Shown in pieces: positions 1-8,880 of a stretch of 17,370 nucleotides of DNA; within the stretch, counting starts at the first letter, position 1; the number at the start of each line of letters is the position of its first letter. The notes below the pieces were generated by a model. The model searched no databases. It was not told the DNA's origin and saw only the letters and a list, made by a program, of their open reading frames with translations. Origin of the DNA: Annulohypoxylon bovei var. microspora (lineage: Eukaryota > Ascomycota > Sordariomycetes > Xylariales > Hypoxylaceae); assembly GCA_022836615.1 (NCBI GenBank), contig MU405498.1, positions 1-17,370 on the forward strand, written 5' to 3'. Both the position numbers and the translations under genes were made by a program.

Positions 1-74
1 CACTAGGCCGGATCTCGCTTCCATGCTCGCTATTTTTCTAACGCTACCCACCCACCCAACCACCCAAAAAACAA

Positions 75-95
75 CCCCCCCCCCCCCCCCCCCCC
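75..95. repeat. Poly-C run of 21
   Basis: Twenty-one uninterrupted C follow a C/A-rich lead-in (ACCCACCCACCC...). A 22-base G run lies near the other end of the window. Poly-G read tails and their complements are known artefacts of two-colour short-read chemistry, so this run and the 74 bases outside it may not be genomic. Confidence 0.9.
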
Positions 96-1919
96 GCAAC
101 TCTAAGCCGTTGCGTTGCGTCCTCGCCCACTCGTCATGCGCGAGGCTTGGACCCCAACAGCGTCCCTCGTTCAGCTGTAATATTGCCGTTCGATTAGCCA
201 AACAGGGGGGGCCGAACCACTCTTCGGGAGCTACGGGCAACTCGAACCCCCCAGAAATCTTGGATCTTTCGGGCCACTGACGGGCGCCGTATTGGCAGAT
301 TATTACTTCGGGTAGATTATATTGGGCGATTACGGGGGCCGATCTAGATAGATACGAAATGCTTTCGTACGGAGATTTATTTGTCGCCCTCGCGGAAGCC
401 TACGTGTATGGCTGTATGTAGGCATGTATTGTACCTAGGCACTGTTGCTTACCGTCCTGCCGTCGCCTTTTCAGCGGGTGGTCGGGTCAGCGGTATGACA
501 ATGCATACTGTACCGTGCTGTACCTAGCGAAAGCGCATACATAACGAGAGCGGGCAGGGCACATGATTGATGGATACCTCGATCTCGATGCCTTCTATTG
601 GCATCCCGAACCCCATGAAGCCATAACCCCTCGTCCGCTATATGCGGTCTGTCTGGGCAGTCCTCCGAACAACCAACACCAAAGTCACGTTATCCTTCCT
701 GGGTATTCTGGAAGCATATCATATTATTCGATAACCAAAAGGCGGAAGACTTCGTCCCTGCGAATTTCGCATCCCGATTCTTGTCATTCCCCCGCCCCTC
801 ATATGTACGGCAGTCTTTAGTAGTGCGCGTATGTGTCATGTACGTAGTAAGCCCGCCCGCCCTGCTCGTGGACGTACTAGTGGTATGTATTTGCATATGC
901 ATGCATACGGCTGTAGGTCCGAGGCAAAATGACCGTTGATCCCAGGCAGCAGCGACAATTCCAGCTGTTGCGTTGAGGGGTCTAGAATTGTCTGACAGAT
1001 CTCGAAATTTACACACACACATGAAACATAGTAGATGGGAGCTACGGTATCACAAGAGCCTGACCTATGTACATGTCAGCCTTGATATCAAAGGGTGGTA
1101 TATTGAATCTCAGCATCTGTGGGAAGTAGGGTGGTCATTTGGATGCCTCGTTCAAAAAATCCCGCCGTATCGCGAACCGCGCCGAGAGCGGAATCCTGAC
1201 CGTTTGTCGTGGCATGACCGTCATCACGGCCACGATCACATCGTGTTGTCGCTGCAAGATAGGATTAAGCTTCTTATCCTCTGCTGATAGTTTGAATTCT
1301 AATTATCTAGTGCGTTTACACGACGCAGTAAAGGATCACTATGTACATACACACACATACCTAGCCACATAATGCATATTAGATAGGGGAGGAAGCAATC
1401 GTGAGACGGTCGTATGTTCGCTAGAAAAAAAGCAGAACACAATACCACAAGCACTAGAAAACGATGAAGCACCCGTCAGCTCTGCTAACATAACGCTAGA
1501 CCACTTTGCTAAATCGGCTTTAGGATCTAGCCCGCCTTCGAAAATGCCAACCGCTCGCATCATCTTGCCTAGTCCAGTAGGCTATTCCAATCGGTCCCCA
1601 GATCACAGATCGCCAAGGCATCGTCGGTCGGCTACTCGAGTAGTACGTAAGCAAGACTCAGCGCATCCTATCAGCCATAGCCTTGCCTCTTCGCAATTCC
1701 CTTCCCAGGCGATCCGAATGTCGGAGGCGAGCCAGTGTCATCAATGAATTGGCAATCATAAGTTATCTTAGTAAGGTACACACAATTACATAGGTAATCA
1801 AGTAATCTTGCGCCGCCGAATAGCGTCTCACTTATATGTAAGCCGAACGGCCCCCAACCAGCCTAGTCTAAGCGTCGAGGTGTATATGAATCACAACTTG
1901 TGCAAATCCACCCTCTTAC

Positions 1920-2220
1920 AACCCACGCAAGCGCGCGCGAGAGGCCACATGATCGCGACGACATGCGGGGAGCGCCCTCGCGCCGTAGATCCGCGGTTCC
2001 GCGGCGGCGCCCACCGTCCCCTCCCCTCCCTACCCGCGCTACGAAGGTACAATACTGTCCCGGCCCCCAACGCAGAGCGGAGCGCGGGCGGCGCGTCAGT
2101 CAGTCAGTCACCTAGGTGAAGTATATGCCCGGCACGTGAGGAGAGGAATAGCTCGGGTACCGTAGCTTGTCCGCGGCCGAGCTGGCGGGGGCGCGGCTAC
2201 GTGACTGACTACCCCTCTAA
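1920..2220. other. GC-rich patch with CCGCGG pair, (GTCA)4 and E-box
   Basis: This patch is much richer in G+C than its surroundings. It holds two CCGCGG sites at 1991-1996 and 1999-2004, four tandem GTCA units at 2095-2110, the perfect palindrome TCACCTAGGTGA at 2108-2119 and CACGTG at 2133-2138. It looks promoter-like, but no convincing gene starts on either side, so its role is unknown. Confidence 0.4.
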
Positions 2221-3100
2221 CTTGTGTACATACATGCCTATACATATGAATAATATGAATACGATCTACTGGCTGTCCGGGTTCGCGGGGGAGATCTTTT
2301 GACTCTCGGGTTCGGCGGTGGCTGTAAGACATCGTGACCCCTCCCTAGGACAAATTGCCATCCGCCGACGTGGGCCCTAGCGCGGAGGCGAGGGAGCTAG
2401 GTTGGCGTGTTGGAGGGGGCTTGCTGCCTGCTTGGTGGCTCGTGTGGTAGGTAATAAACTCCAACACCCTTTCCAGCGAGGGTTTACCACTATAGCCCCC
2501 GACTCGGCTCCGCAAGCGTCTGTTTGTTCTTTTCTCAATGCTTGTAACGATACAGGTGACGATGTTCAGGGGCGAGGGAACGGGAATGTTGGTGTCTGGA
2601 GCGGAAGTTTGGTTCGCGCCGAGGAGGGTCATGGCACACGACGGCGATGAGTCACTGTCATTCCAAATCCACATGGGTCTGGTTAAGGTGAACCGAACAC
2701 TTGTTGGTCCGAGCAGGCTTACACAAGTGCGTGTCTGTGTGGGTAACAGGGTCATTGTGAAATGATACAATGAGTACAGACGGAGATCCGAGACTTCATC
2801 TAGGCAGGGTTTTCGCGATATCATGTGGATGTTGACGGCTGGAGCATGAAACGAGCTACTGGAAACCCCGGCATGGAGATTTGGAGTTACCATGGCGGAT
2901 ATGATGGCGACCTTTGGATTGCATCTTTCTTAGGAGGTGGTGTGAAGGATGAACAACGTGGGATTCTCGTAGTCAACTATGTGGACGCTCCGCCATCAAG
3001 TAGGTAACTAGCCGATTGAGTCATAAAGGATGCTATCCAAGAATAGCACAAAATAATCTGGGAAGTACATATTCACCTCCTTTAAAATCGCTCATGGGGC

Positions 3101-3120
3101 GGCTAGGTACCTTACCTATG
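3101..3120. repeat. CTAGGTACCTTACC motif
   Basis: One of several copies in this window of a CCTAGGTACC-like word, here downstream of the 3' end of the dehydrogenase gene. Such words are common between genes in many Sordariomycete genomes. Their function is not known to me. Confidence 0.4.
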
Positions 3121-3302
3121 GGTTCTCTGTCTTTATTTTACGATGAAGCTTTACAAGCTACATCCTAACGGTCGAATTCGTGTATTCCGCTTGCCGATGA
3201 AACATGAGGGAGATTCTCAGATATCATAGATTCCATTACCAATCAGTCGGAAGCTAAGGCGTGAATCAGATAGATTTATCCTATGTAGAACGTTAAAGTG
3301 GT

Positions 3303-4942
3303 TTAGGCAGTGACCGCAGGCCTCCACTCATAGTGGTGAGCCCCTTTTGGATGTTTCCCAGAGTCCTCTCCCCTCACATTTGGCCTGTCATAAGCATGTG
3401 CACCGAAAAAGTCCATCTCAGCCTCCATGAACTGAGTCGCCAGCATTCCACCGCCGACATATTTCAAGTATTCCAGACTTGCGCTGATGGCAGGGACATA
3501 GTTATCCCACTCGATAGCCTTCAACGTGATCAACTTCAGCGCGCCAAAGTTGCTTCGTAGTTCGGAGGCAACCTCGTCGATGAGCTTCATGTTCATGATC
3601 GGTTCCTTCGCGTTTAGTAGGATTGGCTCGAGCATATCGGCAATATGGTCTTCTTGGATGATGCACCCTGCTCTCCAGATCTGTATACATTTTCCCAAGT
3701 TGATATCCCAATGTTCATCCTTGGAGGCACGGGCAATGAGTTCAAGGCCTTGACAGTACGAGCAAAGGAACGACGCATACACAGCTCTGCGCAAGCTCTC
3801 GACTAGGTTGTCTTTGTCCCTTGCATCTACACGTTGCGGCTTCGGAACTTGCAGTTTGTCAACCACTTTCAACCTCTGCGCCCGATTCCCGCTGGCTACA
3901 CGGAAGAAGTGGCCGGCCGTGATCGTAGGCGCTGATACGTGTCTATCTGCGGCATCTTTAACTGTCCAGAACAAAGTGCCCTCGGAGTTATCGTCGTCTT
4001 GAACCACCTTGTCGAGTACATCGTCCAATACATAGCCACATTCACCCTTCCCTTCTCCATGCTCATCGCCTTTGGGGGTCTTTTTCTTTTGGCAGATCTC
4101 GGAGCCGATCTGGATCAAATAAGTATTCCTCAACTCTCCTTCTGAATTCCACTTCCCAAAGATCCTTCCAATCTCGTCGTATGGGAGCCCGAGAGACTTG
4201 TGGAGAAAGTTCCAGGCTTCGCAGACAGCGGAGAGCATGCCGTTCTCAATTCCGTTATGGACCATCTTAACATAATGGCCTGCTCCACGAGGACCTGGAC
4301 ATTTGATACTCAGTACTTGAAACAAAAATGACTTAAGGAACAGCTTCACGGGAACGGGATAATACTCTACTTACCCATGTACTGAACACACGGCTTGCCA
4401 TCGACCGCAGACTTAGCCGAGAACTTCTCCAGGAGTGGAAGCACAAACTCAATGGCTTGTCGATCTCCCCCTGGCGACATGCTTGGACCACGCCTGGCCG
4501 ACTGATAGCCACCGCTGACACCCATGCCAATCCACTTGACGCCCCTTTTCTCTAGCTCTTTTTGTCGCCTTTCCGTGTTGCGATAATTCTCGTTGCCGCC
4601 ATCAAGGACGATATCACCTTCCTTCAGATCGCCACTGATCTTCTCTAAGACCGCATCGGCGGGCCAGCCATGCGTGATGGAGAATATGAAGATTTTGCGC
4701 GGCTGGGAGTTTAGGCTCTTGGTGAATTCGTGGATGTCTTTGAAGTAGTCGACCTTGCTCTTCAGCGTCTTCGTCTGCTCTGCCATTTCCTGGGATGCGT
4801 CGACGTTCTTTTCTGATGCATCCCATAGCGACACGTTAAGGCCGCTCTCGGAAAAGCCGAAGGACATCATAGCGCCCATATTTCCGGCTCCCACGATGCC
4901 TATCCGCGTGATCTCGCTGATGTCTGGATAAGGCGCCATCAT
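3303..4942 (-). CDS. 6-phosphogluconate dehydrogenase paralogue
   Basis: Member of the 6-phosphogluconate dehydrogenase (decarboxylating) family, which in its classic form oxidises 6-phosphogluconate to ribulose-5-phosphate with NADP+ in the cytosolic pentose phosphate pathway. Exon 1 is 4942-4375 and exon 2 is 4294-3303, joined by an 80-nt GTAAGT...CAG intron, giving 519 residues (classic enzymes have about 470-490). Visible landmarks are the Rossmann loop GIVGAGNMG (residues 15-23), the substrate-loop SGG at 143-145, and the catalytic-region motif HYVKMVHNGIE with Lys199, Asn203 and Glu206 kept. Three positions differ from the classic enzyme: the KGTGKWT loop reads SEGTLFWT (about 293-300), the Tyr after the catalytic Glu is Asn207, and the Arg of the C-terminal QRDYFGAH motif is Met483 (His489 kept). 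A charged Gly/Lys insertion lies at about 259-277. This looks like a second, divergent fungal paralogue; substrate preference is uncertain. The start has two adjacent ATGs, and the upstream one is used here. Confidence 0.88.
4295..4374 (-). other. Intron of the 6PGDH paralogue (80 nt)
   Basis: On the minus strand the donor is G|GTAAGT and the acceptor TGTCCAG|GT. Splicing joins ...QYMG to PRGAGHYVKM in frame and restores the conserved motif, which supports both boundaries. The split codon is GGT (Gly190). Confidence 0.9.
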
Positions 4943-5008
4943 ATGCGAATTGAGAGCGATCTGATAATTGATACCTCAATTAGCCAAGGTAATATATAGA
5001 ACTTTTCT

Positions 5009-5017
5009 TATAAATAG
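5009..5017 (-). promoter_or_regulatory. Possible TATA box of the 6PGDH paralogue
   Basis: Read on the minus strand, TATTTATAAG lies about 67-75 nt upstream of the ATG at 4942. The spacing is plausible for a fungal TATA element with a short leader. The surrounding DNA is AT-rich, so a chance match is possible. Confidence 0.35.
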
Positions 5018-5570
5018 GTATGTAGTTGGTGTTTGTTATGTTTGATGCTTTCAATCTCCAAAATTGATGCTGTTATAGCATACTAGTATGAATTGAGATT
5101 GAATCATGTTTAATAAGCTTTGAATATCGTCTGTCCTCTTTTTGACGCAGGTATGTTGTCATTGATTTAAGGAGTGATGACATGATCTAACGTCGTGGTG
5201 ATGTAAAAGAGCAAGTAATTAGCACCATCAAGCCACCGTATAGTAATGTTTAGTTACTAGTTACCCCTATTTACGACATTTTGATATGTCAGGTTTAATT
5301 ATATGTTACGGAAATCTATTGATCTTCCCTTTTAAAAGCTTCACATATTCGTGATTGTCATTCTTAGACATCAATATTTGTTTTATAATATCAGCTAACA
5401 TGAAAAGTCTTGCACGTTATGAAATTAATAGAATTGAGTTTTCTTCACACAATAATTTAAAAACATAACAATGTCACAAAATGTCAAACATTCCAATCGC
5501 AGCAACAAACAGCATTTTTCTTCAACTATAATCTACCGAATCAAACAAAACGAGAGGACAGCTCGTGACA

Positions 5571-5584
5571 ATATAGCGCTATAT
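5571..5584. repeat. 14-bp perfect palindrome ATATAGCGCTATAT
   Basis: A perfect 14-bp inverted repeat without spacer, about 90 nt downstream of the stop codon of the secreted-protein gene. It could be a protein-binding dyad or part of a 3' end structure. It has no T-run and is not a typical terminator. Confidence 0.6.
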
Positions 5585-5673
5585 CGTAACAACCAAATTT
5601 GATACCCCGGGGTTCCGTCTATAACATCATCTCAAATGCCAATAATTCAGCCATGCCAATTCTCCAGCCCGAA

Positions 5674-6122
5674 TTACCAGCACTGGATAGCACTGGCGGC
5701 ATCGTTCCAGCCATTCGGCATGTTCTGCTTGCCACCAGCCTGGGAGTCCCAGTGGTCACCCGAGCAGGAGTAGTCCCTAAATGACAGTTTAGCCTTGCCC
5801 AAGAGATGAATCCGGTTTGCCGAGATAGTAGTAACTTACTTGAAGAATCGGCAGGTGTGGCCGTCGTGCACTGCGAAAGAGCTGACGTGGTCGTTCTCGG
5901 CGCCATTGATTTGGTCTGGGAAAAGGGGTCAGTTGAAGCTCGATGGAGGTAGGTTTACTAAATCTCACAGCAGTTGTTGTTGGGGGCGTTGATGGACCAG
6001 TGAGTGCCCTGGAAGTTCCAGTCACTCCAGAGGTCGACTGTGATATCGCGAGCCTGGATGGTGCCGGCCTGGGCGAATGCCGCAAGGGCGGCGACGGCGC
6101 TGATGAGAGTGAAGGTCTGCAT
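5674..6122 (-). CDS. Small secreted four-cysteine protein, crystallin-like
   Basis: Three exons (6122-5969, 5915-5840, 5776-5674) encode 110 residues. The start follows CTTCAAA, a good fungal context. Residues 1-19 form a clear signal peptide (hydrophobic Ala-rich core, likely cut after AQA), so the product should be secreted. The mature part has four cysteines (51, 73, 81, 109) and many Trp, Asn, Asp and Gly. The pattern LWSDWNFQG ... C ... NDHVSSFAV ... CRFF-DYSCSG resembles the beta/gamma-crystallin-like fold, in which an NDxVSS turn and a 'C-xxxx-D-xxC-G' element recur; this fold also occurs in some microbial secreted inhibitors and killer proteins. That assignment is pattern-based and not certain. 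Both introns (53 and 63 nt) have standard GT-AG ends and each acceptor keeps the frame. It could be a small effector-type or antimicrobial protein; the function is unknown. Confidence 0.8.
5777..5839 (-). other. Intron 2 of the secreted-protein gene (63 nt)
   Basis: The donor is AA|GTAAGT and the acceptor CATTTAG|GGAC on the minus strand. The split codon is AAG (Lys77), giving CRFFK-DYSCSG. Confidence 0.85.
5916..5968 (-). other. Intron 1 of the secreted-protein gene (53 nt)
   Basis: The donor is TGCT|GTGAGA and the acceptor TTCCCAG|ACC on the minus strand. The split codon is TAC (Tyr52). Without splicing the frame meets a TAG four codons after Asn50. Confidence 0.85.
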
Positions 6123-6250
6123 TTTGAAGGGTATTGGTTTCCTGGAGACTTAGGAAGTTGTTTAGACTAGTTGAAAGTGTCTTGATTCTTGTGATGATGT
6201 CGAGTGTGATGGTTTAGATTGAGGTCGAATGAAACTAGATCTCTGTAGTC

Positions 6251-6262
6251 TTTTATATAAAA
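6251..6262 (-). promoter_or_regulatory. TATA element of the secreted-protein gene
   Basis: TTTTATATAAAA, a 12-bp perfect palindrome, lies about 130 nt upstream of the ATG at 6122. A strong TATA box with a leader of about 100 nt is common in highly and conditionally expressed fungal secreted-protein genes. Confidence 0.5.
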
Positions 6263-7727
6263 AGATTGCATCTTGCTTGGCGCTGAAGACACCCAGCTTC
6301 TGAGATCTTCTCTGCTCAAGAAAATGATTTTTACTTATTTTGGAATCATAGAGCGAATAGACAGGACACATTTCGTAATGATATCATTCTCAAGTAGACA
6401 TACTTCTATATCGTGGCTCAATAAAAGGAGAATATCATGTAGGCATGTAAACCGTTTGTTGTCAAGCGCTTCAGCTCGATCCACCCTATTAGCAAATCTT
6501 TGAGGCAGCGCAAATAAATTTTATTCATTTGAGTATATTCTATTTATTTACTTACCTTATCTAGAAACATAATGCGCAAATATGATGGAGATTTATCAGC
6601 TGATATAAGACCGCAGCGCCCGACAACAGATCTTCAGCTTATAAACTGTATTAAGCCAAGGAGCCTGAGCTTAGGGAGTATTCATTATGTTTTACATATT
6701 TACGTACGTAATTCAATGCCGCGCCAAGATTCTAGGTGTAATTATATGATGGATTCAAAGTTGACCAAGAAAGCTTTACCACAACTCGAGAAGCTATTGG
6801 ATTAACGCCCCTCTTTACAATCGTATCGTAAGGCTCGATGTTGCGATTGAAATAGCCTCTTAGTATTCAATCCTATAGTTATAAGCATATGAACAATATC
6901 TGGAAGCCTTGCCCTGATTGATATAAAGATAGCTAACCTAGGCTTCCAATACCCGTCTCTAATTTCCATAGCTTAGAATTATTTGAACGTACCTTGGGTT
7001 AAAATTTGATTGTATTCTAGCTATCTATTCTAAGTAAAGTGATAGCTCCTTATGACTCGACTTCTGCGAGCTCGTGGAAGAGGTTTGCTAACCATGGCAT
7101 GGAATGCCCAAAAGAAACTTTCATACACCATCGAAATCAGCAGCAAGGACATAAGGACACAGGTTACCCCCCTTAACCCTTCTGAACTCCCAGAACGTCG
7201 TCCAGAGCAACTCCGTCTTCTCTAGCAACTATCCCGCCCACCTAGTATCCAACAATCTCTCGTAGCAACCAATTGGGGGCCGTAGAAAGCCTTATAAGTA
7301 ATGATAACACCCAGGATTGTAGCCTACGGGCGATCCAAATGGTCTAATTGAATGATGTTCGAATTAATGTTTTTGCCTCGCAAGTACAAGGGGGTGGGTT
7401 CGAATCAAGTTCAAAGTACCTCAAGATTTTTTTTTCCTAAAATCTTTTTCGATCCAACATAAGTACCCATAATATTTTTTTAGTAAAACCTCAAATAATA
7501 CTCGTAACTATAATGATGTGTCGTTTAAATCGTGGTTGGTGTAATTGGTGCGGATGTTGTAGGCTTTGATAAAGAAAAGGGGTATGTATCACGTGATGAA
7601 GTGTATTTGACCCATCCCTAAGAAAGAGGACGCCAGAATAATAATGTTGATTTCTTCTTCGTATTACAATATCGTGTATCTGCGAAAGTGGTACCGTAGC
7701 GAGTTAAGCATGGTATCCTTTCTTGCA
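6263..7727. other. AT-rich gene-free region
   Basis: About 1.5 kb with no supportable protein gene. It is AT-rich, with many TA steps and short broken frames, as seen in old or mutated repeat DNA. A tRNA-like pair of promoter boxes followed by a T-run lies at about 7340-7435 (see that entry). The part next to 7728 should contain the 3' end of the membrane-protein transcript. Confidence 0.55.
7340..7435 (+). other. Possible degenerate tRNA or tRNA-derived element
   Basis: TGGTCTAATTGA at 7340-7351 resembles a Pol III A box, GGTTCGAATC at 7397-7406 is a near-perfect B box (T-loop), and nine T at 7427-7435 would end Pol III transcription. However, the T-stem flanking TTCGAAT does not pair properly, no clean anticodon stem is visible, and the A-B spacing is longer than in an intronless tRNA. 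A decayed tRNA or a SINE head is more likely than a working tRNA. Confidence 0.2.
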
Positions 7728-8756
7728 TCATTCTCGTCCTGGCCCTAGCTCTGCTGGTAATGACCGACCTGATAGCTCGGACCGTTCCGTATGATAGTAT
7801 GCCGGCGGTGTCGACCCAAAGGTATTTGCTTCACTATAGCACGGGAGCTCTGATACCTCATTTACAGGTTGGAAGTTATCGACGAGCTGCGGATCGTACA
7901 TGATCGCAGGTTTGCTTTCGAGGCGTCTCTTTCGCCAACGCCTCCACAGGAGAAACATGCTAACAAGCACTAGGATGCCAGCGGCGGCGCCGATACCGAT
8001 ACCCGCCATCGTGCCTGGTGAAAGACCGCTAGAGCTCAGGACTGAGGTTGAGGTTGAGGTCGGGAACGGGGTCGGGGTCGGGGTCGCGAGATCAGTCGAA
8101 ATCGGGGGGTTAGTCGAGGTCGCGAGGTCAGTCTGATGCCATCTGATATCAACACCGAACGCGTTTAGCGTGCCCCCTCCGGTTGTCGAATATGTTTGAG
8201 GATCTTTTCCGGGCATAAAGGTTGTGTAGTAGTACGTTATCGAATCCGGCATGCTCTGGACGCACAGTTCCGTCGTGTACCACGGGAAGCCGCTAGATTG
8301 GGTCTGGCAGCTATACCCGCTGTACTTGTTGAATCACATTGCACCGTGTAAGCCTGATAAACATCTATGTATACACACTTCCTAATGGGAGCAACTGACG
8401 TACCTGGGACAACACGTCGCCGTCCTTTCGGGCTCTTCCGTGCGCGCGCACGCGACCGTGTACCCTAAAGGACACCCCCCGGGCGAGATATACGCCCCCG
8501 AGCTGGGGCTCCATGATGTGGGAAAACAAGCCGACGTACTTGTCGTGGGCCCGAGGTGGAACTCGCGACAAGGGACCGTGGACCCGTTGCTGTCAACGCA
8601 GGACACGTCCTGGCGGACGACGTAATAGATGTCCTGGGTGCAGGATGACGTGGGGCTGAACGAGGGTTTTAAGGCTGGAACCTGGACGTTGGAGGATGAA
8701 GATGTCGGCGTCGTGCTCGTAGTGGCCGTCGTGCTTGATGTACTTGTCGTGGACAT
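7728..8756 (-). CDS. Mucin-like single-pass membrane protein
   Basis: Two exons, 8756-8400 and 8324-7728, encode 317 residues from this start. Order of parts: a Ser/Thr-rich head (1-38); a domain with ten cysteines (39, 53, 63, 77, 95, 103, 115, 116, 125, 140), including the CPLGYTVAC and ATCCPR motifs common in a large, functionally unnamed fungal surface-protein family; a Ser/Thr/Pro stalk (about 165-220); one membrane helix (about 225-246, GIGAAAGILVLVSMFLLW); a basic stop-transfer stretch WRRWRKRR; and a short cytoplasmic tail. No signal peptide is visible, so the helix itself may act as signal-anchor with the N-terminus outside. It is probably an O-glycosylated plasma-membrane or wall-facing protein, perhaps a sensor, but no ligand can be named. 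Donor choice is slightly uncertain: GTCAGT at 8399 keeps the frame, while the stronger-looking GTACGT four bases earlier does not. The true N-terminus may lie further upstream (see 8757-8880). Confidence 0.72.
8041..8092 (-). repeat. Hexanucleotide repeats coding the Thr-Pro/Thr-Ser stalk
   Basis: On the plus strand three GAGGTT-type units are followed by three GGGGTC-type units. Read on the minus strand they encode alternating Thr-Pro and Thr-Ser (TPTPTPFPTSTSTS), an O-mannosylation-type stalk just outside the membrane helix. Unit number may vary between strains. Confidence 0.75.
8325..8399 (-). other. Intron of the membrane-protein gene (75 nt)
   Basis: The donor GTCAGT and acceptor CAACAAG|TAC on the minus strand keep phase 0 and join CCPRY to YSGYSCQTQ. 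The upstream exon frame otherwise ends at TAG (8384-8382), and the downstream frame is closed by TGA just before the acceptor, so an intron is required. The exact donor may be off by a few bases. Confidence 0.6.
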
Positions 8757-8880
8757 CGTGTCTGCTGTGATAGACGAGGCTGTACTAAATAATGTTTGCC
8801 GAAGTTTCCGTTAAATTAGTACTTGTTGCTTCTTCCGCTGTTGAAGTTTCATCACTTGTTGAAGGGTTGTTAATGCTCAT
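8757..8880 (-). other. Probable N-terminal extension, out of frame by one base
   Basis: An ATG at 8880-8878 opens 31 codons of Ser/Thr/Asn-rich protein (MSINNPSTSDETST...) that stop at TAG within ATTATTTAG (about 8785). The other frame, leading into the ATG at 8756, is open from just upstream and is also Ser/Thr-rich (TASSITADT). Both pieces match the character of the downstream head. Removing one T from the TTT would join them. Either the assembly has a one-base error, the allele is frameshifted, or translation really starts at 8756. Confidence 0.45.

Larger units (their letters stand above)
1..3302. other. Gene-free left region
   Basis: I find no supportable gene here. Open frames are short (the longest is 182 codons on the minus strand at 2345-2893), overlap one another on both strands and show no recognisable motif. 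The stretch contains scattered ATGTACATAC/TACCTAG-type words, an (AC)n tract ending at 1020, a GC-rich patch at about 1920-2220 and a C homopolymer near the left end. Nothing resembles a tRNA or rRNA. Confidence 0.6.
4943..5673. other. AT-rich intergenic region
   Basis: This is the spacer between the 5' end of the dehydrogenase gene and the 3' end of the secreted-protein gene; both are on the minus strand. It is AT-rich with no supportable ORF. Its only notable structure is the palindrome at 5571-5584. Confidence 0.6.

Noticed and set aside
1..120. Telomere-like C-rich start
   Set aside because: The CCCA-type units do not match the usual fungal CCCTAA repeat, and a homopolymer artefact explains the run better.
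2345..2893. 182-codon minus-strand frame
   Set aside because: No start context, domain, signal peptide or homology-like motif; overlapping plus-strand frames are equally open. Not reported as a gene.
7094..7225. 43-codon plus-strand frame MAWNAQKKLSYTIEI...
   Set aside because: Reads somewhat like protein and continues briefly after its stop, but is too short to identify; perhaps a transposon relic.
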